Origin: Oxalobacter sp.
GTDB taxonomy: Bacteria > Pseudomonadota > Gammaproteobacteria > Burkholderiales > Burkholderiaceae_D
DNA: 40,513 nt
NCBI GenBank assembly: GCA_018384065.1
Contig: JAHAYL010000013.1
Coordinates: 1 to 40,513, forward strand
Reading direction: 5' to 3'
Positions 8,174-19,579 of the stretch are shown here, one piece after another. The notes under the pieces were generated by a model. The model did not search any database. It was not told the DNA's origin and saw only the letters and a list, made by a program, of their open reading frames with translations. Position 1 is the first letter of the stretch, and each line of letters starts with the position of its first letter. Position numbers and translations under genes: made by a program.

Positions 8174-9973
8174 ATGACTTCCATCACAATACCAGACCGT
8201 ATCCAGCAACTGCGTCAGGCAATGAAGCAATCATCTGTTGATGTATTGATTTTACCGAGCGCGGATCCCCATTTATCGGAATATCTACCGGATTATTGGA
8301 AATGCCGGGAATGGTTCTCCGGTTTCACAGGTTCTGCTGGCACATTGGTCATCGGCTTGGAAAAAGCCTCTTTATGGGTTGACAGCCGTTATTGGGAACA
8401 GGCTGAAAAACAGCTTGCAGGCAGTGGCATTGAAATGTGCCGTCTGATGGGAGCCAACAGCAGGAACCATATCGATTGGATACTTTCCTATTTTCCTGCT
8501 GGGACAGTTGTTGGTGTTGATGGCCGCCTGCTGTCTTTGAAACAGGGCAGGGAACTTAAGGCGAAACTGGAAAAATATGCAATGACGCTGCGCATTGATA
8601 TCAATCCAGTCAGCAGTGTCTGGAAAGAACGGCCTGAAATGCCGGATGGTATCGTCTTTGAACATGGAATGGATTATGCTGCCTTTTCCCGCCAGGAAAA
8701 AATCGCACAGACCCGTGGGAAACTGAAAGAGAGTGGTGCTGACTGGACATTCATCAGTAGTTTGGATGATGTTGCCTGGACATTGAACCTGAGAGGTAAT
8801 GACATTGCCTACAATCCTGTGTTCATCAGTTACCTCCTTATTGGTCCAGAAACGGTACAACTCTTTGTTTCTAAACAGAAAATACCATACACCATCCAAC
8901 AGGTCCTGGAAAAGGAAGGCATTGAGCTGCTTCCTTATGAGCAGGTGCAGGCATCGTTGTCGCAGCTTCCTGCAAACGCCTCATTGCTGATTGATCCTCA
9001 ACGGACATCATTGGCAATGGTTTCATCATTGCCCGAACATGTCCAGTTGGTTGAAGCGGTCAATCCAGCCTTACTGCTGAAATCCAGGAAAGCGCCAAAG
9101 GAACTGGACCATATCCGTGATCTGATGATTGATGATGGTGCGGCATTCTGTGAATTCCAGGCATGGTTTGATGAAGTCCAGCAACGTGGGGTTGTCATCT
9201 CAGAAGTCACCGTTGCTGAGAAAATCGAGGTCTGCCGTTCAAGGCGCAGTGATTACATTTCGCCAAGTTTCGCTACGATAGCTGGATTCAATGAAAACGG
9301 TGCATTGCCACATTATCAGGCAACCCAGCAGGCTTTTTCCATCATCAAGAACAATGGCCTGCTGCTGATTGATACCGGTGGTCAGTACCTTCGGGGAACA
9401 ACCGATATGACCAGAGTCATTCCCGTCGGTATGCCGACCCAGGCGCAGAAGCGTGATTTCACCTTGGTGCTTAAAAGTGTGATTGCGTTATCCACAGCCC
9501 ATTTCCCACGGTCCATCCCTTCAGCGATGATTGATGCCATCGCGAGGAAACCATTGTGGGAACAGGGGATTGATTTCGGTCATGGCACTGGTCATGGTGT
9601 CGGATATTTCCTGAATGTCCATGAAGGTCCGCAGGGTATTTCCTATCATGGCAATCCGTCACCGCAGACAGCTATGGAAGAAGGAATGGTGACTTCTATC
9701 GAGCCAGGGATTTACCGTCCAGGGAAATGGGGAATCCGTATTGAAAACCTGTCAGCAGCAGTGTCTGCCGGTAAAACAGCATTTGGGGATTTCCTGAAAT
9801 TTGAGACATTGACCCAGTGCCCGATTGATACCCGTTGCATGGATGTTTCCCTGTTGACAGAGGCGGAGAAAGACTGGGTGAACCGTTATCATCAGGGGGT
9901 CCGCGAAAAACTGCTGCCACGGATTGCCATCAAGGCAAGGAACTGGCTGATAGAACGTACCCAAACCATCTGA
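8174..9973 (+). CDS. Xaa-Pro aminopeptidase, long M24B type
   Basis: This metallopeptidase removes N-terminal residues preceding proline, in the cytoplasm. The 599-residue length fits the long aminopeptidase P type: two creatinase-like N-terminal domains (about 8-140 and 165-320), a pita-bread catalytic domain (about 325-545) and a C-terminal extension (about 550-599). Metal ligands are visible as the Asp of L-L-I-D-T-G-G, the Asp of G-T-T-D-M-T-R, the His of G-H-G-T-G-H-G-V-G, and the Glu residues of S-I-E-P-G-I-Y and G-I-R-I-E-N-L. The gene stands alone between the parS site and gyrB. The ATG at 8174 has no strong ribosome site, but the protein start M-T-S-I-T-I-P-D-R-I lines up with the family. 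Confidence 0.93.
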   Translation: MTSITIPDRIQQLRQAMKQSSVDVLILPSADPHLSEYLPDYWKCREWFSGFTGSAGTLVIGLEKASLWVDSRYWEQAEKQLAGSGIEMCRLMGANSRNHIDWILSYFPAGTVVGVDGRLLSLKQGRELKAKLEKYAMTLRIDINPVSSVWKERPEMPDGIVFEHGMDYAAFSRQEKIAQTRGKLKESGADWTFISSLDDVAWTLNLRGNDIAYNPVFISYLLIGPETVQLFVSKQKIPYTIQQVLEKEGIELLPYEQVQASLSQLPANASLLIDPQRTSLAMVSSLPEHVQLVEAVNPALLLKSRKAPKELDHIRDLMIDDGAAFCEFQAWFDEVQQRGVVISEVTVAEKIEVCRSRRSDYISPSFATIAGFNENGALPHYQATQQAFSIIKNNGLLLIDTGGQYLRGTTDMTRVIPVGMPTQAQKRDFTLVLKSVIALSTAHFPRSIPSAMIDAIARKPLWEQGIDFGHGTGHGVGYFLNVHEGPQGISYHGNPSPQTAMEEGMVTSIEPGIYRPGKWGIRIENLSAAVSAGKTAFGDFLKFETLTQCPIDTRCMDVSLLTEAEKDWVNRYHQGVREKLLPRIAIKARNWLIERTQTI

Positions 9974-10083
9974 ACCGTTTCCTTGATTTTCCCCGGAAAG
10001 CGGCTCTCAGGCCTTTTTGATTGTCTGGATGGAAATCCCTTTCCTAGCGTCAGGAAACGCCTGTAAAGCCGTCTACAGCCACC

Positions 10084-10118
10084 TTGACAGCCTGTCTACC
10101 ATATCAGCAGGCTGTTCA
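10084..10118 (-). terminator. possible terminator downstream of gyrB
   Basis: ACAGCCTG at 10087-10094 pairs with CAGGCTGT at 10108-10115, and the flanking CTTG/CAAG bases extend the stem. There is no T run, so termination is uncertain. Confidence 0.35.
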
Positions 10119-10122
10119 AGGG

Positions 10123-12612
<2,490 letters not shown>

Positions 12613-12625
12613 TTAAAAACAACAA

Positions 12626-12654
12626 GATGCAACGCTTTTTTAAAAAGCGGCATC
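12626..12654 (-). terminator. long hairpin between dnaN and gyrB
   Basis: GATGC (12626-12630) and GCATC (12650-12654) enclose CGCTTTTT (12633-12640) and AAAAAGCG (12642-12649), with two unpaired A residues on the left arm. On the - strand it is followed by a T-rich tract before the gyrB start. It could attenuate readthrough from dnaN or stabilise an RNA end. Confidence 0.5.
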
Positions 12655-12682
12655 CTTTGGGAGGAGGAGCCTCCCTGCATCA

Positions 12683-13789
12683 TCAGATGCGCATCGGCAT
12701 GACAACGTATTTGAAACTGCTGTTGTCTGGAATGGTCATCAGGACGGAAGAGTTGCCATCCATCAGGTCAACCTGCATGTTGTCATTCTTCAGGTTGGTC
12801 AGCACATCAAGCAGGTACGTGACATTGAAGCCAATCTCAAAGCCGTCTCCATTGAAATCAATCTCAAGTTCTTCCAATGCTTCCTCCTGGTCGGCATTGG
12901 TGGAATTGATTTTCAGGCTGTCAGGCGCCAGGATGCAGCGGATCCCCTTGTATTTGTCCGTCGTCATGATGGCGGCACGCTGCAGGGAGCGGAGCAGGGC
13001 TTCACGGGAAATCACGAACTTTTTCTGATAATTCTTGGGGATGACGCGGGTATAGTCCGGGAATTTGCCTTCGACCAGTTTGGAAACGAATTCAACAGAA
13101 CCGAAGACAAAGCGGGTCTGGGTCTGGGCAAAGTCGATGCGGACCATCTCATCGGTTTCACCCAGCAGGCGCAGCAGTTCCAGGACCGTCTTACGGGGGA
13201 TGATCAGGTCACGTTTCGCATATTCCTGGGCGGTTTCCAAGGCGCAGAATGCCAGCCGGTGGCCATCCGTTGCGACGGCATTGATCTGCTTGCCATCAAG
13301 CTGCAGCAGCAGCCCATTGAGGTAATAACGGATGTCCTGCTGTGCCATGGCGAACGAGACCATGCCAAGCAGGTTCTTCAGGTCTTTCTGCGGCAGGGAA
13401 ACCGAAGCATCGAATTCAGCTGGCTGGCTGACAATCGGGAAATCCTCTGCTGGCAGTGTCTGGAGCGAAAAGCGGGAACGTCCTGCCGAGACAACCAGTT
13501 TCTTGTCATTCAGGGAAAGGGTTACATCAGAATCATCCGGCAGGGTACGCAGGATATCCTGCAGTTTGCGGGCAGCTACAGTTGTGACCGCATCTTCCTC
13601 ATCGGCACCGATCGGTGCATGGGTGATGATCTGGATTTCCGTATCCGTCGAGAGGAAAGAGATGTCATTGCCCTGTTTACGGATCAGGATGTTGGCAAGA
13701 ATCGGCAGCGTCTGACGGCGTTCCACAATGCCGCTGACAGTCTGAAGGGGGCGGAGGATTTCATCACGGCCGGTTTTAACCAATTGCAT
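12683..13789 (-). CDS. dnaN: DNA polymerase III sliding clamp (beta subunit)
   Basis: DnaN forms the dimeric ring that tethers DNA polymerase III to DNA. The 368-residue length is standard for three tandem clamp folds of about 120 residues each. Recognisable stretches are L-P-I-L-A-N-I-L-I near residue 30, L-N-G-L-L-L-Q (about 157), A-T-D-G-H-R-L-A (about 173-180), and the C-terminal V-V-M-P-M-R-I. The gene lies 62 bases after dnaA on the same strand. On the + strand, the antisense of this gene, 13081-13260 still has more G (55) than C (47), which suggests it is transcribed on the lagging strand. Confidence 0.98.
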   Translation of the reverse strand: MQLVKTGRDEILRPLQTVSGIVERRQTLPILANILIRKQGNDISFLSTDTEIQIITHAPIGADEEDAVTTVAARKLQDILRTLPDDSDVTLSLNDKKLVVSAGRSRFSLQTLPAEDFPIVSQPAEFDASVSLPQKDLKNLLGMVSFAMAQQDIRYYLNGLLLQLDGKQINAVATDGHRLAFCALETAQEYAKRDLIIPRKTVLELLRLLGETDEMVRIDFAQTQTRFVFGSVEFVSKLVEGKFPDYTRVIPKNYQKKFVISREALLRSLQRAAIMTTDKYKGIRCILAPDSLKINSTNADQEEALEELEIDFNGDGFEIGFNVTYLLDVLTNLKNDNMQVDLMDGNSSVLMTIPDNSSFKYVVMPMRI

Positions 13790-13851
13790 AATTTTTCCTT
13801 GAATATCAATTGTTTTTCAGTTAATCAAAATCTGACCTGTCATCATGAGGT

Positions 13852-15231
13852 TCAGCGTTTCACCGTCTGTTCGAGGACATGCAGCTCATGATTGAGTTCA
13901 GCGTTCTTCTGCCTTTCCTGGGCGATTTTCCTGACAGCATGCAGGACGGTGGTATGGTCACGTCCACCGAACTGTTCACCGATTTCAGGCAGGCTCTTCT
14001 GAGTCAGCTCCTTGGCAAGGTACATCGCAATCTGGCGCGGTCTGGCGATATTGGCAGGACGGCGCTTCGAATACATATCCGCTACCTTGATGCGGTAATA
14101 CTCAGCAACGGCTTTCTGGATGGACTCAACCGAAACCAGATTGGAAGGCCCTGTGCTTTTCAGGACCTCTTTAGCCAGGTCAACCGTAATTTCCTGGTTC
14201 ATGAAGCGGGAGTGTGCGACGACTGTACTCAGTGCCCCCTCCAGTTCACGGACATTGGTCTGGCGGAGGTTGGCGATGAAGAAAGCGACATCATCATTCA
14301 GGCTGACACCGATCTGGGCAGCCTTCTTGATCAGGATTGCAACCCGCATTTCCAGTTCCGGTGGTTCGATGGCGACTGTCAGCCCGGATGCAAAACGGGA
14401 TGTCAGGCGGCTTTCCATGCCCGCGATATCCTGGGGGTAGGTATCGCTGGTGATGATGATCTGCTTGCGTGCCGCAATCAGTGCTTCGAACGCATAGAAG
14501 AATTCTTCCTGCGTCCGGTTCTTGCCGGCAAAGAACTGGATGTCATCGATCAGCAGCATATCCAATGAATGATAATTGCGCTTGAAACCATCAAAGTCCT
14601 GACGTTGGTAAGCACTCACTACGTCCCTGACATACTGTTCAGCATGGATATAGCGGATTTTTGCTGAAGGCCGTTCCTTCAGGACCTGGTTGCCGATTGC
14701 CTGGATCAGATGGGTCTTGCCAAGACCGACCCCTCCGAACAGGTACAGCGGGTTGTAAGAGGAGCCTGGATTGCTGGCAATCTGGATGGCGGCGGCACGT
14801 GCCAGCTGGTTCGCCTTGCCCATGACAAAACTGTCGAAAGTCATCTCGGGATTGATGCCGGCATCCAGATGGTTCTGCTCTTGGGTGGACTGGTGTTGGG
14901 CAGGCTGTCCCGACAGGGAATCAGCCTTGACTGATGCTGGTTGTACTGCGGGCTCTGCTGACTGGGCTGCTGCCGGGTTTGTAGCATTCTTTTTCTTGGC
15001 AACTGACACCTGGACCTCAACAGGGACGCCAAGGATGCCTGATGCCAGCTCAGCGATGCGGCCGGCATATTCCTGTTTGACCCAATTGCGCTTGATGAAG
15101 TTCGGTGCAGCGATATGCAGCAGGCCATCATGGTAATCCACCAGGACCAAAGGTTTTATCCAGGTGACGTATTGCTGCCCTGCCATTTCCGATTCAAGCT
15201 GGGAGAGACAGTCCTGCCAGAAAGATTCCAT
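13852..15231 (-). CDS. dnaA: chromosomal replication initiator DnaA
   Basis: DnaA binds DnaA boxes at oriC and opens the origin. The 459-residue protein has domain I (about 1-85), a variable linker rich in Ala, Gln and Ser (about 90-125), and AAA+ domain III with Walker A G-V-G-L-G-K-T-H (about 165-172), Walker B L-L-I-D-D-I-Q-F, and the sensor region. Domain IV carries the signature [11 protein letters not shown] (about 425) that reads the DnaA box. A perfect DnaA box lies in its promoter region at 15382-15390, overlapping the likely -35 element, which suggests autorepression. dnaN and gyrB follow. Confidence 0.98.
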   Translation of the reverse strand: MESFWQDCLSQLESEMAGQQYVTWIKPLVLVDYHDGLLHIAAPNFIKRNWVKQEYAGRIAELASGILGVPVEVQVSVAKKKNATNPAAAQSAEPAVQPASVKADSLSGQPAQHQSTQEQNHLDAGINPEMTFDSFVMGKANQLARAAAIQIASNPGSSYNPLYLFGGVGLGKTHLIQAIGNQVLKERPSAKIRYIHAEQYVRDVVSAYQRQDFDGFKRNYHSLDMLLIDDIQFFAGKNRTQEEFFYAFEALIAARKQIIITSDTYPQDIAGMESRLTSRFASGLTVAIEPPELEMRVAILIKKAAQIGVSLNDDVAFFIANLRQTNVRELEGALSTVVAHSRFMNQEITVDLAKEVLKSTGPSNLVSVESIQKAVAEYYRIKVADMYSKRRPANIARPRQIAMYLAKELTQKSLPEIGEQFGGRDHTTVLHAVRKIAQERQKNAELNHELHVLEQTVKR

Positions 15232-15359
15232 GATTCAGCGATAAACGGTATTGAAAACAGACAGAAAAAACACCTTGGGCAACCATTTTTCCCATGAAGG
15301 GGAAAAACGTATTGACCAAGCGGATTTCAGTTAGGAAAATCAATTCATTCCAAGGCGAC

Positions 15360-15390
15360 ATTTTACCCTTAAACAGACAAGTTATCCACA
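15360..15390 (-). promoter_or_regulatory. probable dnaA promoter overlapped by a perfect DnaA box
   Basis: On the - strand TGGATA (15388-15383) and TAAAAT (15365-15360) are 17 bases apart. The -35 element is part of the perfect DnaA box TTATCCACA on + at 15382-15390, so DnaA binding should block RNA polymerase. Confidence 0.5.
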
Positions 15391-15438
15391 GAAAACCGAT
15401 TTTTTTTAGGTGATTTTGATAAAGTAACGTATTTGGTA

Positions 15439-15468
15439 TTGACAGGTCATGCCATGATACGGTCTAAT
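15439..15468 (+). promoter_or_regulatory. probable rpmH promoter
   Basis: TTGACA at 15439-15444 (perfect -35) and TCTAAT at 15463-15468 are 18 bases apart, leaving a leader of about 120 bases ahead of rpmH. Confidence 0.55.
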
Positions 15469-15593
15469 CATTGATTCCTTACGCATAAGGTGGTGCTTTG
15501 TCTGGACTGAGCCAACGCTGACAGCATCAAGGCTGTTCCGACCGGAAGTACCGTAACCCGAATTATTATTGCTGATCAATTAGCGAGACCATC

Positions 15594-15728
15594 ATGAAAC
15601 GTACTTATCAACCTTCAGTTGTGCGCCGTAAGCGCACCCACGGTTTCCGTGTCCGTATGGCCACCAAGAGCGGTCGTGCTGTCCTGAATGCACGCCGTGC
15701 AAAAGGCCGTAAACGCCTGGCCGTCTGA
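15594..15728 (+). CDS. rpmH: 50S ribosomal protein L34
   Basis: A 44-residue, strongly basic protein beginning M-K-R-T-Y-Q-P-S and ending K-G-R-K-R-L-A-V, with [11 protein letters not shown] in the middle: a complete L34 of the large ribosomal subunit. It heads the rpmH-rnpA-yidD-yidC transcript, divergent from dnaA. Confidence 0.97.
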   Translation: MKRTYQPSVVRRKRTHGFRVRMATKSGRAVLNARRAKGRKRLAV

Positions 15729-15753
15729 TACAGCCCTTATTGAAGCTGATTGT

Positions 15754-16146
15754 GTGAGCGGAGAATTTCCTTCCGGTCGGCGTCTTCGCAAAACGGATGA
15801 GTTCTCATCCGTTTTTCGTATGCGTCCCTGTGCAAGGACAGAACATTTTGTCATCTATGCCAGACCCAATCAGCTGAAGCAGGCCCGGCTTGGTATTGTT
15901 GCCGCAAAACGGTTTGCGCCAAGGGCGGTGACACGCAATACGGTGAAACGGCTTTGCAGGGAAGTTTTCCGGCAGAGCCAGCTGTCAGGACTGGACTGTG
16001 TCATCCGTCTGTCATCCCCGCCCAATGCCCGCCATCAGCCTGCCACAGGCATGTCCCTGAAACAGATGCTTTATCGGGAACTGACCCAGCTTGTAGGACA
16101 ATGCGGAAAGAGTCAGAAAAAGAAAGCTTCCTCAAAAGCTTCCTGA
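15754..16146 (+). CDS. rnpA: ribonuclease P protein component
   Basis: RnpA binds the catalytic RNase P RNA and helps mature the 5' ends of tRNAs. The family core is clear: [13 protein letters not shown] near the start, [11 protein letters not shown], and [13 protein letters not shown] (the RNR motif). The open frame extends upstream to an ATG inside rpmH (15688), but that reading would overlap rpmH in another frame. I prefer the GTG at 15754, which gives a 130-residue protein starting just ahead of the conserved F-P-S-G-R-R-L-R block. The exact start is uncertain because no strong ribosome site is visible. Its 3' end overlaps yidD by 46 bases. Confidence 0.9.
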   Translation: MSGEFPSGRRLRKTDEFSSVFRMRPCARTEHFVIYARPNQLKQARLGIVAAKRFAPRAVTRNTVKRLCREVFRQSQLSGLDCVIRLSSPPNARHQPATGMSLKQMLYRELTQLVGQCGKSQKKKASSKAS

Positions 16147-16415
16147 AATCACCACTGAAAAGCTTCTTTATCCTTCTGATAAGAGGCTATCAGCTGTTGA
16201 TCAGCCCGTTGTTGGGTCCCAATTGCCGTTTTTATCCAACATGTTCCGCCTATGCCATCCAAGCACTTTCCGTGCATGGTTGCATTAAGGGCATTTTCCT
16301 GATATTGATACGCCTGTTGAAGTGCCACCCTTTCCATCCCGGTGGTTATGATCCTGTGCCGAAAAAAGGGTGGGGATGCCGTTGTGGCAAGTGGTTTAAG
16401 AAAAACAGCAGTTGA
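16101..16415 (+). CDS. yidD: membrane protein insertion efficiency factor YidD
   Basis: A 104-residue protein with the YidD core: [24 protein letters not shown], then the H-G-x-x-K-G and [13 protein letters not shown] segments. YidD assists YidC-dependent insertion of membrane proteins. It starts at an ATG inside the end of rnpA (46-base overlap, different frame) and carries an unusually Lys/Ser-rich N-terminal extension of about 25 residues ahead of the conserved domain. yidC follows 18 bases later, the conserved gene order. Confidence 0.93.
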   Translation: MRKESEKESFLKSFLKSPLKSFFILLIRGYQLLISPLLGPNCRFYPTCSAYAIQALSVHGCIKGIFLILIRLLKCHPFHPGGYDPVPKKGWGCRCGKWFKKNSS

Positions 16416-16433
16416 TATAACTATCCGACAATT

Positions 16434-18161
16434 ATGGACGTCAAGAAACGTACGACACTGATTATCATCCTGCTCATAGCTTTGTTTATGCTCTGGGATA
16501 ACTGGGTTGTCTACAACGGGGGTTCTTCGCTGGTATTCAGTTACCGCAGCGCAGACAAGAAGGAAGAAGCCAAGACGGCGGAACCGGCTGGCCTGCCGAT
16601 GGAGAAAGTCACAAAGGCCAATGCTGCGGCAGAAGAAGCGAAACAGGAAGAGGCGAAACGGCAGGCTGCCTTGGATGTCATCACTGTCCAGACAGATGTC
16701 TTCAAGCTGACCATCAATGCCAATGGCGGTGTCTTCCAGAACCTGGAACTGCTGAAATATCCTGACAATGACTTCCAGAAAGACATGGTGCTGTTCGAGA
16801 ACAATCCACCACGTGTCTATCTGGCGCAGACTGGTCTGTCCGGTGGGCTTTATCCGAACCATGCCACCCATTTCAACGTCCATCCAGGTGACTTCACACT
16901 GGCAGATGGCAAGGATGAGGTCAAGGTTGTCATGGATGCAACACAGAACGGTGTCCGGCTTGTGAAGACCCTGACCTTCAAGCGGGGCAGTTATGTCGTT
17001 GATGTGAACCACCAGATCACCAATCTGACCGGTGAGCCGATCAATGCCAAGCTGTATATGCAGCTGGTCCGTGACAGCAGCCGTCCAGAAGGTCAATCCC
17101 GCTTCGTCAGCACCTTCACAGGTCCTGCTGTCTATTCCGGTGAGGAAAAGTTCCAGAAGCTGAAGTTTGACAACCTCACAGAAAACGGTACCGGTGAAAA
17201 ATTCATCCGGGATACCAAGGACGGCTGGATTGCCATGGTCCAGCATTATTTCGTCTCTGCATTCATCCCAACGAATGGACTCAACCGGGAAAACTATGCG
17301 AAGAAACTGGGCGAAGACCTGTTCTGTATCGGTACCGAGCTCCAGGTGACGGATGGCGGCAAGATGATCCAGCCACAGCAGACGGTTTCCAATGACACCG
17401 CGCTTTATATGGGGCCGCAGGATACCAAACTGCTTGAAAAAGCCGCACCTGGCCTGGACCTGGTCAAGGACTATGGTTTCCTGACCGTGGTTGCAAAACC
17501 GATTTTCTGGCTGATGAACCGTATCCATGATGAAGTCAGCAACTGGGGTTGGACCATTGTCATCCTGACCATCCTCATCAAGCTGGTCCTTTCCCCGTTG
17601 TCCCATATGGGCTACAAGAGCATGGCGAGGATGCGCAAGTTCACACCGGTCATCCAGCGTATGAAGGAAAGGTACAAAGACGACCCGCAGACCATGAAGA
17701 CAGAGATGATTGCCCTGTACAAACGGGAAAAAATCAATCCTGCGGGGGGCTGCCTGCCGATGATTGTGCAGATTCCGGTGTTCCTGTCGCTGTACTGGGT
17801 GCTGTTGGCTTCCATCGAAATCCGTAATGCCCCTTGGCTGGGCTGGATCCAGAACCTGGCAGCGCCTGACCCATGGTACATCCTGCCTGTCGTCATGGCG
17901 GGGACCATGTTCCTCCAGCAGAAGATGAGCCCGCCGCCACCTGACCCGACGCAGGCGAAGATCATGATGTTCCTGCCAATCGCTTTCTCGATTACGTTCT
18001 TCTTCTTCCCGGCAGGTCTGGTGCTGTACTGGATTGTCAACAACATCCTGTCCATCGCGCACCATTACTACATCAACAAGCAGGCAGACAAGCTCATTGC
18101 GGCAGAACAGGCTGTCGCGGCGCAGGCCAAGCCTGTGACTTCCAAGACCAAGCGGAGATGA
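16434..18161 (+). CDS. yidC: membrane protein insertase YidC
   Basis: YidC (Oxa1 family) inserts and folds inner-membrane proteins, alone or with SecYEG. The 575-residue protein has a first membrane segment (about 8-22), a charged Ala/Glu/Lys linker, a large periplasmic P1 beta domain (about 75-340), then the five-helix insertase core from about residue 350. Core features are W-G-W-T-I-V-I-L-T-I-L-I-K with the following Ser/Pro-rich start of a cytoplasmic hairpin, N-P-A-G-G-C-L-P-M, and F-P-A-G-L-V-L-Y-W. The C-terminal tail is basic. It is the last gene of the rpmH transcript and is followed by a strong terminator. mnmE, which often follows yidC, is not here. Confidence 0.98.
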   Translation: MDVKKRTTLIIILLIALFMLWDNWVVYNGGSSLVFSYRSADKKEEAKTAEPAGLPMEKVTKANAAAEEAKQEEAKRQAALDVITVQTDVFKLTINANGGVFQNLELLKYPDNDFQKDMVLFENNPPRVYLAQTGLSGGLYPNHATHFNVHPGDFTLADGKDEVKVVMDATQNGVRLVKTLTFKRGSYVVDVNHQITNLTGEPINAKLYMQLVRDSSRPEGQSRFVSTFTGPAVYSGEEKFQKLKFDNLTENGTGEKFIRDTKDGWIAMVQHYFVSAFIPTNGLNRENYAKKLGEDLFCIGTELQVTDGGKMIQPQQTVSNDTALYMGPQDTKLLEKAAPGLDLVKDYGFLTVVAKPIFWLMNRIHDEVSNWGWTIVILTILIKLVLSPLSHMGYKSMARMRKFTPVIQRMKERYKDDPQTMKTEMIALYKREKINPAGGCLPMIVQIPVFLSLYWVLLASIEIRNAPWLGWIQNLAAPDPWYILPVVMAGTMFLQQKMSPPPPDPTQAKIMMFLPIAFSITFFFFPAGLVLYWIVNNILSIAHHYYINKQADKLIAAEQAVAAQAKPVTSKTKRR

Positions 18162-18191
18162 CCGCTGGCAAGGTACATGGACAATGAGACC

Positions 18192-18224
18192 AACCCCGTT
18201 AAGCAGGTCCTGTTTAACGGGGTT
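18192..18224 (+). terminator. intrinsic terminator after yidC
   Basis: AACCCCGTTAA at 18192-18202 pairs with TTAACGGGGTT at 18214-18224. The loop region itself can form a small CAGG/CCTG stem. The sequence then continues with TTCCTTT. It separates the rpmH-yidC transcript from the next gene. Confidence 0.82.
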
Positions 18225-18232
18225 TCCTTTGA

Positions 18233-18973
18233 ATGGATACCATGATTCCCAGAAAAAAGCGGCTTTGGCTGTTCGACCTCGACAATACCCTCCATGATGC
18301 TTCCGCTGAGATTTTTCCTCAGATCAGCCGGAACATGAATGGCTGGATTGCTGCCCATTGCGGTCAGGAAGGCAAGGCACTTTCCGAAGCAGAGGCGGAT
18401 ACACTCAGACAGTCATTCTGGCGGCGGTATGGGGCAACCCTGCTGGGCATCAGCCAGAAACCGGACCGCCGCACCCGGCAGTTCCTGGAAGCAGCGCATC
18501 AGTTCAGGGACCTGCCTGCCATGATCCATGCTGAGAAAGGGCTCAGGCGTTTTTTCCAACGCCTGCCAGGCAGGAAAGTCCTGCTGACCAATTCAGCAGG
18601 GGATTACGCGCAGCAGGTGCTGTCAGTCCTGGGGCTTGCCCCATTCTTTGAGCGCATCGTTTCCATAGAGACTATGCGTCTGTCGGGCCGGTACACCCCA
18701 AAGCCTTCAAGACGTTTTTTCCAGCATCTTCCCGTCCTGCTGAAAACCAAACCGTCGCAGTGCATTCTCATTGAAGATGATATGCGGAGCCTGAAAACCG
18801 CTAAAATAACAGGCATGAAGACCGTGCTGGTCACCCAGTACCTCAACCGAAGCCATCAATCCATCCATGCGTATGCACGTCCCCGCAGGAAAACAGCGTT
18901 GGGGCGGCCATCCTATATTGATGTCAAGGTCGGTTCTGTCCTCCGGCTGGTGCGGTGTCTTGCAGGAAAGTGA
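18233..18973 (+). CDS. HAD-superfamily hydrolase (pyrimidine 5'-nucleotidase type)
   Basis: The 246-residue protein has all four HAD motifs: F-D-L-D-N-T-L (14-20, nucleophile Asp15), L-L-T-N-S-A-G (motif II Thr/Ser), the Lys of T-P-K-P-S (motif III) and I-E-D-D-M-R-S-L (motif IV). The D-L-D-N-T-L-H form and the helical cap resemble the SDT1/PHM8-like 5'-nucleotidases that dephosphorylate UMP or CMP; the actual substrate is inferred. Its C-terminal 30 residues are basic. It lies ten bases ahead of slmA, a pairing seen in many Burkholderiales. The first ATG begins just after the terminator; ATG at 18242 is an alternative. Confidence 0.88.
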   Translation: MDTMIPRKKRLWLFDLDNTLHDASAEIFPQISRNMNGWIAAHCGQEGKALSEAEADTLRQSFWRRYGATLLGISQKPDRRTRQFLEAAHQFRDLPAMIHAEKGLRRFFQRLPGRKVLLTNSAGDYAQQVLSVLGLAPFFERIVSIETMRLSGRYTPKPSRRFFQHLPVLLKTKPSQCILIEDDMRSLKTAKITGMKTVLVTQYLNRSHQSIHAYARPRRKTALGRPSYIDVKVGSVLRLVRCLAGK

Positions 18974-18982
18974 ATCGGTCAT

Positions 18983-19561
18983 ATGGTCAGGAAAAAAACA
19001 GGGGAACGGAAGCAGGAAATCCTCCAGGCATTGGCAATGATGCTTGAAGAACCGGAAGGGATGAAAATCACCACAGCTGCGTTGGCGGCAAAGGTCGGGA
19101 TTTCCGAAGCAGCGCTCTACCGGCATTTTGCCAGCAAGGCACAGATGTTTGAGGGGTTGATTGAATTCATCGAATCCGGTGTGTTCGGTGTCATCAACCG
19201 TATCTGTGACAATGAGGAGCGGGGGTTGGTCCAGGTGCAGAACATTGTCAGGCTGCTCTTGGGATTCGCCGAGAAGAATCCCGGCATGACCCGCGTGATG
19301 ATGGGGGATGCCCTGATCAACGAGAATCCCCGGCTCCAGAAACGGATGAACCAGTTTTTTGACCGTGTGGAACTGACCCTGCGTCAGGCGATGCGTCTTG
19401 CCGCCACACAGGAGACCCATCTGGATGAAGCGTCTGCCGTCATGCGGAGCAATCTGCTGATGAACTGCCTGCTGGGGCGGATGGCGCGCTTTGTCAAAGG
19501 CGGTTTCACCCAGTCACCGACAGCAGGCATGCAGGAACAGATAGGATTTATCCTGTCATAG
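18983..19561 (+). CDS. slmA: nucleoid occlusion factor SlmA
   Basis: SlmA is a TetR-like DNA-binding protein that blocks FtsZ assembly over the chromosome. The 192-residue protein has an N-terminal helix-turn-helix containing T-A-A-L-A-A-K-V-G-I-S-E-A-A-L-Y-R-H-F (about 32-50), followed by F-E-G-L-I-E-F-I-E, and a helical C-terminal domain with N-P-G-M-T-R-V-M and a buried M-N-C-L-L-G-R segment, matching SlmA over its full length rather than ordinary drug-responsive TetR proteins. It lies between the HAD gene and coaE, all on +, with short gaps. Confidence 0.9.
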   Translation: MVRKKTGERKQEILQALAMMLEEPEGMKITTAALAAKVGISEAALYRHFASKAQMFEGLIEFIESGVFGVINRICDNEERGLVQVQNIVRLLLGFAEKNPGMTRVMMGDALINENPRLQKRMNQFFDRVELTLRQAMRLAATQETHLDEASAVMRSNLLMNCLLGRMARFVKGGFTQSPTAGMQEQIGFILS

Positions 19562-19579
19562 ACAGGTCAGGATGGGCAG

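Larger units (their letters stand above)
15232..15593. other. dnaA-rpmH divergent spacer (regulatory region, alternative origin site)
   Basis: A 362-base gene-free spacer. It holds one perfect DnaA box (15382-15390), a probable dnaA promoter on - and a probable rpmH promoter on +. In many bacteria this spacer is oriC, but here only a single good box is visible and there is no long AT-rich block, so it looks more like a regulatory region than the origin. Confidence 0.5.

Noticed and set aside
16804-16821. Further CACGTG-containing site in yidC
   Set aside because: The bases around CACGTG are not palindromic and do not match parS.
16149-18065. 638-codon open frame on - across yidC
   Set aside because: It is antisense to yidC, whose family match is unambiguous. 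The translation is rich in His, Gln and Asp without domains, typical of an antisense shadow in GC-moderate coding DNA.
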